Source: Globomyces pollinis-pini (Eukaryota > Chytridiomycota > Chytridiomycetes > Rhizophydiales > Globomycetaceae). Taken from it: a stretch of DNA of 17,975 nucleotides. Shown here piece by piece: positions 10,351-17,975 of the stretch. How positions within the stretch are numbered: position 1 is the stretch's first letter; each line of letters begins with the position of its first letter. The notes under the pieces were generated by a model. That model had not been told where the DNA came from, searched no databases, and saw only the letters and a list, made by a program, of their open reading frames with translations. The stretch is from assembly GCA_025399215.1 (NCBI GenBank), contig MU621424.1, positions 1 through 17,975 on the forward strand, read 5' to 3'. The translations under genes were made by a program, and so were the position numbers.

Positions 10351-10570
10351 TTAGGTTCTTTAATAAATTGGGACTTTCTCTTCGAATTCAATCATTCAAA
10401 TCTTAAATTTAATATTAACCCAAATTAAAAATTGCTTTTCAATCACATCCACATGGTCTGTTCTCCATAATTCGTTGGTACTTTTGGTCACAAATCACAA
10501 AAGTACTTCTGCCATTAGTAGTGTAGAATGATCACTATGACCACTTTCAGGGCTCATGTCATTGAAATCA

Positions 10571-10590
10571 ACTTGATTGATAGATCAAGT
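10571..10590. repeat. inverted repeat upstream of DUF4436 copy B
   Basis: Perfect 7-bp arms ACTTGAT / ATCAAGT around a 6-base spacer, 45 bases before the proposed ATG at 10635. It could be a dimer-binding operator or chance in AT-rich DNA. It is not a CGG-type zinc-cluster site. Confidence 0.4.
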
Positions 10591-10634
10591 CAATGCGTTC
10601 AGTTTAAATGCCCCCAAAATGAGTTTCTTAGTTT

Positions 10635-11693
10635 ATGACCAAAACCTGTACATTTGTAGTGTTTTTGTGTGGGGCTTTGTTGGGACTAGTATTATTGATT
10701 CTCACTAATAATAACTCACCCAATACCAACGCCTTCTTATTTGGCTCTTGTGAACATGCTGTTGTAAATGTAACCTCAACAATGAACTTTTTTGAGTACA
10801 AGACACGTTCTACTGCCGTATTGATAAAGTTTGCTAATCGCTAGGTGAGGTATATCGTGACCCACAGCTTAGATCAGAAGGATGTTATAATGTCCACAAA
10901 TCAAAAAAACGTTAGTGTACAGGCTGTACTAACCTTTGTTGATGCTGCCTACACGATACATGAAGGGACTCCACATCTTTATCCTTTTGACAAATAGTAC
11001 TTAGGTAAAATATATTTAACTTTAGTCGCGTATTTCTCACATTCGATATTTACGGATCAAAGTATGAAATCACTCTAACCATCAATAGCGTGACTCTTAA
11101 TAACATCTTCATTCAGCTGAGTAGCTCTTTAGATGGTATACAAAAATATTTTATCCAATTTTAGGGTGGAATGCAGATGCATATTCTATATCAAACGTTC
11201 CATTCATTTCTCCTTCAATAAATGGTGCATCAATACTGATACCAGTAACTTTGACTAGAAGCTCTACCCAAATAGTATTCTGTTTGTTTCTCTACCTGAT
11301 TATGTGGATACTGTCATTTCATGCATTTAGTATGTCCATTACGATCTACAAAAGTTCTAAAGAAGTAGAAGCACCGACAATTGGTGTAGTCGGGGGTTTA
11401 CTGTTTGCATTGCCAGCAATTAGGAATTCACAACCAGGAACACCTACGATTGTAATTTTTTGGATATTAAAATATAGGGATGTATAGGTGATATAGTAGG
11501 TTACTTTTTGAACATGACTCTGGTAGGTGCTGGTAGTAAGTTCAAGTATACACAAACACTAATCACAATAGTGATCATGCTGATGTCCAAATACACTAGA
11601 AAATTCCAACTCTTGAATAATAATAAGTCATCGAATGGGAATCCCAATGAAAAATTAGATATCGTTTACATTGATGTCCATCCAAGTCCTTAG
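10635..11693 (+). CDS. DUF4436-type membrane protein, copy B
   Basis: Paralogue of copy A; function unknown. Exons 10635-10817, 10845-10996, 11026-11135, 11165-11451, 11478-11535 and 11572-11693 (introns of 27, 29, 29, 26 and 36 nt) total 912 nt, or 303 residues. Features in order: N-terminal hydrophobic anchor (about 5-24), non-cytosolic domain with sequons NVT and NVS and YPFDKY at 107-112, transmembrane segment LFLYLIMWILSFHAF, KEVEAPTIG, the hallmark GLLFALPAIRNSQPGTPTI, then GDIVGYFLNMTL and a Lys/Asn-rich tail. Compared with copy A it lacks the intron after YSR but carries about 13 extra residues there, so the two have diverged well beyond a recent copy. Its last intron (36 nt) has a strong GTAAGT donor and an ACTAAT branch but no in-frame stop, so unspliced RNA would also encode a complete protein. 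Confidence 0.85.
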
Positions 11694-11741
11694 ACATGAT
11701 GTACATCTTAATTAAATATTTAATACATAATTTTTTTCATG

Positions 11742-12095
11742 CTAAACCACATGAATGCTGTCGCACGAAGGTGTTGGTTTTCTTAGTTGATAAATTGCGC
11801 TGGTGATGATGAAATATCCATGCGATTGTAAAACATTTTCTGTTAGAAGCGGCTCATTGGCGCGACCAAAATTTTGGCCATTGGTAAAGGAAACTCCTAA
11901 ACAAGGAGCAGACACTTGGAGAACATATTTCTCTTTGGCATCATACAACGTACTGAGTTGAAATGCGTACAGAATACGAGTCACTGACTATTTCATATGG
12001 GTTTGTTTCATACTTTCAAAGGAACCATATGGCCAGTGGAGAATTAAGTACAGCGCCAAGTCCAAATATTGTTGTCCAACAGCCAATACAACCAT
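11742..12095 (-). CDS. small unrecognised two-exon gene, probable
   Basis: Exons run 12095-12014 and 11983-11742 on the minus strand, around a 30-nt intron (GTATGA...GTCAG). They total 324 nt and give 107 residues. A stop codon lies immediately before the ATG. The second exon is open for 80 codons with codon usage richer in GCC, GGC and CGC than the surroundings, which suggests real coding. I recognise no family. The first part is hydrophobic (YLDLALYLILHWPYGSF), possibly a membrane segment. The middle reads VLQVSAPCLGVSFTNGQNFG and the end YFIITSAIYQLRKP. It sits between DUF4436 copy B (convergent) and the OPT gene (divergent). A 26-nt splice variant (to 11988) starting at the ATG at 12028 would give 86 residues. 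Upstream exons toward 12204 are possible but could not be joined in frame. Confidence 0.4.
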
Positions 12096-12239
12096 TTAGG
12101 ATGCAGGATGAACCTTCAAGCTAAACTCACTTTCTCTCATTGCTGTCCTGCTTCTCTATAGTCAATGAACAGCTCTTTTTCAGGCGGCAATTTGGTCATT
12201 TCTGGTAACACCACACACTTCTGTAACACTAAAAATCAC

Positions 12240-12298
12240 GGCCCCCACTAATATAAATTGTCGTAGTATTTCATAGTATCCCATTATCAAAATATAGA
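12240..12298 (+). promoter_or_regulatory. probable core promoter and short leader of the OPT gene
   Basis: A GC-rich element GGCCCCCAC (12240-12248) is followed by TATAAAT (12252-12258), 41 bases before the OPT ATG. This spacing is plausible for a TATA-driven, strongly expressed gene with a very short 5' UTR. A similar CCCCCA run lies just upstream of DUF4436 copy B (about 10611). No transcription start can be seen from sequence. Confidence 0.45.
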
Positions 12299-14587
12299 AT
12301 GGTTGCTGCCGACTTTGAAAAAGATGATAAAGAATTGGCTACCACCGAACAAGTCACAAACATTGACAAACATGAAAACATTGACGAAGAATTAGCTGAC
12401 TCATGGATTCATGGTATTGTAGACTTTGAAGATGACCCAGCTACCCCTACTATGACTTTCAGAAGTTTCTTCCTTGGTATCGCTTGGGGTGTTTTCCTTG
12501 CCTTTGCTGATACTCTCTTATCCTTCCGATACAATCCCATCATTATCCCGAGTACTGTATCTATTTTAATCAGTTATCCAATTGGTATCTTCATGGCAAA
12601 GGTCCTTCCAAAAGGCCCTTTGAATCCTGGTCCATTCTCTGTTAAAGAATTGGCATTGATTTGGGTATGTGGTGCTGCTGCTGGTGGTCAACCTTATGGT
12701 TTATTGAATGTTATTGGTCAACGTTGGGAAGATTTCATGGCCGACCGTACCATTACTTTCTGGAATTCTTTACCTTGGGTCTTAACCACTCAAATGATTG
12801 GTTACGGTGCTGCCGGTATCGCTCGTCGTTTCATTGTGTATCCTAAATCCATGTTGTGGCCCACCACTTTACCTTATGTAACTTTACTCAATTCCTTCTT
12901 CAAAGAAGATGCTCCATCAAAATACCATATGTCTCGTTTCTCCTTTTTCTGGTTGGCTTTCACTTTCATGTTTGTATATCACTGGATTCCATCTTACTTT
13001 GCACCTGCTGTTGGAATGATCTCAATTCTCTGCTTGGTTTCCAGCAACAAGACTCTCCGATGGTTAGGATCTGCTGCCAACAACGAAGGTGTTGGTATGT
13101 TCACAATCTCTCTGGATTGGACTGTCGCCAATGGTCTTAGTGCTATGTATACTCCTTTCTGGGCTGGTGTTAACAACTTTGGTGGATATATCTTATTCAC
13201 TTGGGTCTTTATGCCAATTATCTACCAATACAACATCTTCAACCCTCCAGGTGGTTATGCAACACAATCTATCGAAGGATTCGACGGTGCCGACCCAAAA
13301 GTTGACCCATTTCCAAGAATCAATTCCAACAAATTGTACTCCAAAACTGGACAGCGAGTACGAGTTAGTACCACTGAATTGCTTCGTGCTGATAACTTCA
13401 AGTTGAATGAAACCTTCTATGACGATGTAAAACCAATTTATCTGGCTCCAGGTTTCGCTATTGCTTATGCTTCCTCTTTCCTTACTCTTGGTGCTTTAGT
13501 ATCCCACGTTGCTTTGTGGTATGGTGAAGATATTATCCGTCAAACTAAAGAAGCTTTACACTCTGCTGCTCGTGGTGAAGAAGATGAATTGAACGTTATC
13601 ATGAAGGCCTATCCTGAAATTCCTGATTTCTTCTATATTGCTTTCTTGCTCGTCTTTACTGTCTTATCCGTTATCAATGGGTTGTTCACCTCATTCAAGA
13701 TGACTGTTATTGCTAGTGTTTCTGCTGTTGCTCTTGGTACTGCGTTCATCATTCCAATTGGTATTATTCAAGCTATTTCTGGTTCCCAAATTGGTCTTAA
13801 CGTTTTAACACAATTAATTGCTGGTCTTGCTCAACCTGGAGATACCATTGGTGTCATGTGTTTCAAAACTCTTGGTTATGATATTACTATTCAAGGATTG
13901 AACTTGTCCTCCTCCCAAAAAATCGGTCACTATTTGCACATCGCTCCAAGAGCTATGTTCATTTTCCAGTTGATGGGTACTATGATTGGTGTTTTTGTCA
14001 ACACCGGAACTGTTTTCTGGGCTGAAGTTGCTTTACAAGAATCATTCAAGAACTCACCATTGGAATGGAATCCTATCAATTATAGTACTTTTGTCAATGC
14101 CGCTGGTATTTGGGGATCCATTGGTCCTGCTCGTTTCTTTGGTTCTGGTGCTGTCTACAACTCATTGATGTGGGGTTTCTTGGTTGGATTTGTCTTGCCA
14201 TTTGGTCCTTGGTTGATCAACAGATTCTTCCCAAATCCTTTCTGGCAGTTAGTCAACATTCCACTTCTTGTCTTCAACGGAAACATCACTGGTTTGAATC
14301 AAGGTTATATTTTCATGGGATTACTCACCAACTTCTTTTTCAACAAATTGATCTATGATCGTAACCGAGAATGGTGGTCAAAGTACAATTTCTTACTCGG
14401 ATTTGGATTTGATACTGGTGCCGCTATTGCTTCTATGCTTTCCTTATTCCTTGGTTTCTACCTTCACAGTCCTGGAAACGGTCCATTGAATCCAAATAAC
14501 GATTATGCTGATTACTACTGTATTGGTTTGTTCTGGCAAAATGGAACTGGTCCTGCTACTCCAAAGACTGCTGCTGCAGAGTTATAA
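12299..14587 (+). CDS. oligopeptide transporter, OPT family (PT clade)
   Basis: Proton-coupled importer of small peptides or glutathione-type substrates in the plasma membrane, by family membership. Single exon of 762 residues, the usual length. It has an acidic cytosolic N-terminus, then DDPATPTMTFRSFFLGIAWG (46-65), the opening signature of the fungal and plant PT group. The family NPG motif appears as NPGPFSVKE (109-117). Many hydrophobic helices follow, and the C-terminus has REWWSKYNFLLGFGFDTGAA. It is complete with no missing core segment. Unlike every other long gene here it has no intron. Its codons are strongly biased (GGT, GCT, TTG, ATT, TTC, AAC), to the point that several other frames stay open, which points to high expression. 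The ATG at 12299 follows a TATA element. Substrate cannot be told from sequence. Confidence 0.96.
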   Translation: MVAADFEKDDKELATTEQVTNIDKHENIDEELADSWIHGIVDFEDDPATPTMTFRSFFLGIAWGVFLAFADTLLSFRYNPIIIPSTVSILISYPIGIFMAKVLPKGPLNPGPFSVKELALIWVCGAAAGGQPYGLLNVIGQRWEDFMADRTITFWNSLPWVLTTQMIGYGAAGIARRFIVYPKSMLWPTTLPYVTLLNSFFKEDAPSKYHMSRFSFFWLAFTFMFVYHWIPSYFAPAVGMISILCLVSSNKTLRWLGSAANNEGVGMFTISLDWTVANGLSAMYTPFWAGVNNFGGYILFTWVFMPIIYQYNIFNPPGGYATQSIEGFDGADPKVDPFPRINSNKLYSKTGQRVRVSTTELLRADNFKLNETFYDDVKPIYLAPGFAIAYASSFLTLGALVSHVALWYGEDIIRQTKEALHSAARGEEDELNVIMKAYPEIPDFFYIAFLLVFTVLSVINGLFTSFKMTVIASVSAVALGTAFIIPIGIIQAISGSQIGLNVLTQLIAGLAQPGDTIGVMCFKTLGYDITIQGLNLSSSQKIGHYLHIAPRAMFIFQLMGTMIGVFVNTGTVFWAEVALQESFKNSPLEWNPINYSTFVNAAGIWGSIGPARFFGSGAVYNSLMWGFLVGFVLPFGPWLINRFFPNPFWQLVNIPLLVFNGNITGLNQGYIFMGLLTNFFFNKLIYDRNREWWSKYNFLLGFGFDTGAAIASMLSLFLGFYLHSPGNGPLNPNNDYADYYCIGLFWQNGTGPATPKTAAAEL

Positions 14588-15539
14588 GTTCAATAAATGT
14601 TCATTGTTTAATCGATTTTGTGTTCCAGTTTTTTCCTAATTGCACTGAATTGCTTGTTTAATTGCTCCAAAGTGTTTTGCTGAGACTATTTATTATCCAT
14701 TTCACTACTGACAAGTGCACGCTTTCTATTAATAATTATACACTTACAATTTGAATTTGAAAGAATACTATCCATCGTTAGGTTGAAGAAATATACGTCC
14801 TATCATCAATTTGACACAAATAGCGGGTAGTCTTGATCCTGCAGAATGAGGATTGAGGTTCAAATTTGTACGTCTATTTATACTATTTGTACAACGATCA
14901 AATCTGCAGGACCCTTGACGTGTGCCTTCGGTGCATTTGCCATATCGACACTTTGTGTTAAAATGTATCATTTTGTTCAAATCAAATCGAATTTTCTTTC
15001 AATAGACTCGGATATAAGAATCTTTCAATGTTGATTCCCTTTTATCGTTTTTCTACCATATATCGAGTATCTTGTAAAACAAATATGGAATACAACTCGG
15101 ATCGTGTCTGTGTTACCAAATGAATGTTTAGTTTCACATTCAACTCAAATCAATAGTAAATGGCATATATATGTATCTAACCATCTCTCAACTTCTTTAC
15201 ACAAATCAATGGATATTTCTAAAAGTCAGAAAATGACAGAATTTCCTAAATTGTTAGGACATTTCATTTTCTAAAAAAGGATGAAACCAACCATGTGTTG
15301 ACAACTCCTCTCCTCTTTGAACCCATGAGAGAAAAGGGAAATGAACAATGTGACTGTATTTTTAATAAATGGTTATGGAAGTGAAATCGGGAAAATAATT
15401 TTGTTGGAAGACGCGCTCACTACTTGAACTAATTACTAACTCAACCTCTACAGTGATAATACAACTGATATATAATAGACTAACGATATATTTACGTTGC
15501 AATGAGTCCCAGAAAACATTAACTTTTGAATGACAATTC
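14588..15539. other. 952-base stretch without a firm gene
   Basis: It lies between the OPT stop and the stop of the minus-strand zinc-cluster gene, so it should carry two 3' UTRs. Between 14768 and 15034 both strands stay open. The minus strand has 67 codons from an ATG at 14971, Cys-rich at first (KCRYGKCTEGTRQGSCRFDRC), to a stop at 14768. The plus strand has 62 codons (14846-15034). Minus-strand codons look somewhat more gene-like, and it might be a terminal exon, but I found no convincing upstream exon. From about 15040 to 15540 I see only AT-rich, stop-filled sequence. Confidence 0.4.
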
Positions 15540-17669
15540 TTATTTTGATTGATAAATCCAGAATTGTGGATCTCCTTGATCCAAAATATCTTCAAGTTTA
15601 CATAGAAACACATTAGCACTTGGCCAGACAGTTCCGATTTGATCAATCAAAGGATATATGTAAGTACTAATCAATTCAATGCAGTCCATCATATATCCTT
15701 CATTAACTGGTTCTATGCGTAATGCGATTATTGTGGATGATGAAATTATGAATGCAAATATCGACACAAAAAAACATGATAGGTTTGGGGATATCAACGA
15801 TGAGTCAGGTTCAATTCCTTGTGTATTGTTTACTTGTCGAGACAGACGTATTATTTCTACCAGAGACTTTAAACACGCATACAATACCATTCTTGAATCA
15901 TACAAATGTTGACCACCAGACACCAGAGGAAACTTTGCGTCAAGTGAAATTTGAACTGAATATAAATGCAAGTAATTTAGCATTACTATACATAAAAGAT
16001 AAAATCGGAGGTAGTCGTCAGTATATAGATATCGCAAATCGTTGTAGTTTACATTTGCCCCAGGAGCAAATGATTCCAAAGATGAAAATGGAATAGAACA
16101 TTTAGGAAAAACAAAAAATAGCTGTAAAACTTGATTGTGAAAATCCATTATTGAGTCAAACAATTCCAATTTGGAAGTTTTGTGGTGTGATAATCTAGTA
16201 AATCTGATAATCTGTCGTAGTAAACAAATAATCTTTAACTGTCCTTGAACTTTGAAGTGATCATCAAAGAAGTAATTCAAATAATTCAGCTTTAATTCAA
16301 ATAATTCTTGAATTTTGTGTTCATATGCTGTATTTTCCCACATTGCAAACTTTCCCAAGCGATGATTTAAATCAGGTATAAAATTATGATTATTGATGTT
16401 TAATTTTGTTATCGGTAAAGCAATATGAAATCGGTTTTCATCAATCATGAATTCATGGCCATTCAATATCGATCCAATCGTATCCATCATCAGAAATTGT
16501 AGCCATAAGAAATATCTTTCGAATTTATCTGATTCTGTTAATGGGTTGTTGTTTTCTAAAGACTTCATTGGTTTTTGAATGACCGACATCAAAACATCTA
16601 CTGTCAGGACACTAGATTGATCATTCAACAAAAAGGTATTGGGTTCAAAGATTCCTGAATTTCTACCCAAATTAAATGCAGAATCTAAAAACATTAGATT
16701 TTTGAAACAGTTACTGTATAATCTCATAGACAAGTCAAACTCATCAATTGCTAAATATGTATAACTGTAGACCAATAACCCACGGATGGTATCACATACT
16801 TCCAAATTATTTAAACTATCAACGAATTGATTTGAATCAAGCTGCTTTTGAAAATCATCAGCAATAGAAAAGTTCATTGATAACAATTTACGATCTGAAA
16901 AGTTGGGATTACCGTTGGGAAATAATTGAGGATGAGTTGAAAAAAACAGTCCTGTTCATAATTTTCATTGCTTTCAGATTACCTTGAAAACAATAAGCAT
17001 TTTTTAGAAATGTTGATAGTCCTGAAGACCTATGAAATCAATTAAACGAAAAAATATATATACCTCATTTGATTATAAATACAATTCATTTGATAATCAC
17101 AAGAATAGCCATTATAAACAAACGTACTAAGATACAAAAGATGAGTTAGATTCTGGAAATTGTTAAACAACTTTCCCCCATTTCCATTATTACTCGATAG
17201 TGGGTTCAAAGGTACAATATTTTGTAAAACTATATCTGATTAATCCTTGTTATTTACCATTTGAAAATGATTCTACTCGACGATTGTCTGTGTTGGTCAA
17301 CATATGCGAATCAGATCCAGGTCGATTCGATGCATGGTTCATTTTATTTGCCAACTGTGAAATGTTATCCACTCGAGTTTGAACGGGAGTTGATTGATTA
17401 GGTTCAATTCCCAGTAGTAGTTCAACATTTTTGATTCGATTCAAAAGCTCTTCCTGATTTCCACTTCTGACAACAGGATTGTTTGAATAAGTGCATCTAG
17501 TGACTCCCAACTTTGATTTCTTGGCAGCTTTGACACAGGAAGAACATACCGGTTTTATACCATCACATCTCTTTTTATGTATTCTACAAACATCTAAAGT
17601 TAACTTGAACTATTGCCTACCACAAGCTTGCTTTCGCTTAGGTTTCGCTGTCAAGATCAAATCGTCCAT
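15540..17669 (-). CDS. Zn2Cys6 fungal transcription factor, copy 3
   Basis: Nuclear zinc-cluster regulator, 669 residues, from exons 17669-17621, 17593-17258, 17229-17064, 17029-16983 and 16951-15540 (introns of 27, 28, 34 and 31 nt; 2010 nt coding). Zinc-ligand Cys are at 16, 19, 26, 33, 36 and 50, with a basic leader KPKRKQ and RIHKKR between ligands. The last spacing is 13 residues, as in the left-hand copies. Intron 1 falls at the same place as in copies 1 and 2, inside the Asp codon after the first Cys. A heptad (EELLNRIKNVELLLG) follows, then a linker, then the middle homology region opening with FFSTHPQLFP and a long helical domain. The end (LRIEPVNEGYMMDCIELI...YPLID...VWPSANVFLCKLEDIL) aligns with the tails of copies 1 and 2. 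Unlike them, the last 1412 nt have no intron. It is more divergent than the left-hand pair. Confidence 0.92.
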
Positions 17670-17837
17670 TATGAAAAAAATACAAAGGTTCACGTTGAAG
17701 CTCAGTCAAACTGAAATAAGTAAATGATGTGAACTTTATTCAAATTAAGTTGATATACATAAAAGAGAATAAAGCAATATGGTAGTATTTGAATTTCATG
17801 TTTGAATGGGGATTGTCACCAACAAAACCATGACCAC

Positions 17838-17975
17838 TCAAGAGACATATTCTTGAATTTTGAACGCATAATATGCAGCAAGTTTCCATTCCCAACCTTT
17901 TCCACTGATGCGTGGAAAAAGCTTTTTCTTTACAATGTCCACAATTTCAAGTTGATTGGCAATATCTGGAACGTT
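17838..17975 (-). CDS. Zn2Cys6-family transcription factor, copy 4, C-terminal end only
   Basis: A minus-strand frame is open from the right edge to a TGA at 17838-17840 and encodes 45 residues. The segment LEIVDIVKKKLFPRISGKGW followed by EWKLAAYYAFKIQ matches the tails of copies 1 and 2 (VDIVKFSIFPAVSMHGWKWP...AAKIQ and MDIIKDDVYPYVSKEGWKWP...NKLQ). It stops sooner, lacking the ASIRR-type ending. The zinc cluster and the rest lie beyond the window, so its DNA-binding domain is inferred. It sits 168 bases upstream of copy 3 in the same orientation, forming a second tandem pair. Confidence 0.75.
   Translation of the reverse strand, partial: NVPDIANQLEIVDIVKKKLFPRISGKGWEWKLAAYYAFKIQEYVS

Noticed and set aside
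12181..12245. CGG and CCG triplets upstream of OPT as zinc-cluster binding sites
   Set aside because: Single triplets occur (GGCGGC, CACGGCC), but not as a convincing direct, inverted or everted pair.
12183..12284. Minus-strand frame beginning MGYYEILRQF just upstream of OPT
   Set aside because: It starts 15 bases from the OPT ATG, runs through its promoter and ends after 34 codons with no splice that keeps it open.
12661..14358. Several open frames of 60-105 codons overlapping the OPT gene
   Set aside because: They are frame shadows made by the strong codon bias of the OPT gene and show no family features.
15362..15646. 94-codon minus-strand frame overlapping the end of zinc-cluster copy 3
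   Set aside because: It overlaps the conserved C-terminus of copy 3 in another frame, and the rest has low-complexity, unbiased codons.
1..17975. tRNA or rRNA genes, CRISPR arrays, transposons
   Set aside because: I found no cloverleaf-like gene, no regularly spaced repeats, no terminal repeats and no transposase or reverse-transcriptase motifs.

Overview
The window is nuclear DNA of a fungus. It holds four Zn2Cys6 (binuclear zinc cluster) transcription factors, a protein type essentially restricted to fungi, and almost every gene is broken by spliceosomal GT...AG introns. The DNA is AT-rich and gene-dense, with short intergenic gaps. I cannot place the species. The most distinctive property is intron size: 34 introns that I can place from reading frame, motif continuity or paralogue comparison are 23-36 nt long, with a mean of about 28.6 nt. 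This is extremely short for a fungus.

Layout, left to right. Positions 1-288 are the 3' end of an unrecognised coiled-coil-like gene. Two tandem paralogous Zn2Cys6 factors follow on the + strand (711-2661 and 2815-4684) with matching exon structure. Next come a seven-transmembrane, GPCR-like protein (4863-5768, +) and a small unrecognised gene on the - strand (5789-6109). Head-to-head with the small gene is an intron-rich Hrq1-type RecQ-family DNA helicase (about 6094-9113, +).

Positions 9247-10350 and 10635-11693 (+) hold two tandem DUF4436-type membrane proteins. A small, probable two-exon gene lies on the - strand (11742-12095). It is followed by an intronless, codon-biased oligopeptide transporter of the OPT family (12299-14587, +). 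A roughly 950-bp stretch has no firm gene. The window ends with a third full-length Zn2Cys6 factor (15540-17669, -) and the last 45 codons of a fourth (17838 to the right edge, -).

The four regulators form a family array in ++ ... -- orientation. They enclose surface or membrane proteins (the GPCR-like receptor, the DUF4436 pair and the OPT transporter) and one DNA-repair helicase. A link between the regulators and the membrane genes (peptide uptake or sensing) is conceivable from proximity only; nothing in the sequence proves it. The helicase is a housekeeping gene that probably has no functional tie to its neighbours. Most genes here have to be assembled from exons, so CDS coordinates are outer limits and exon boundaries are given in the evidence.
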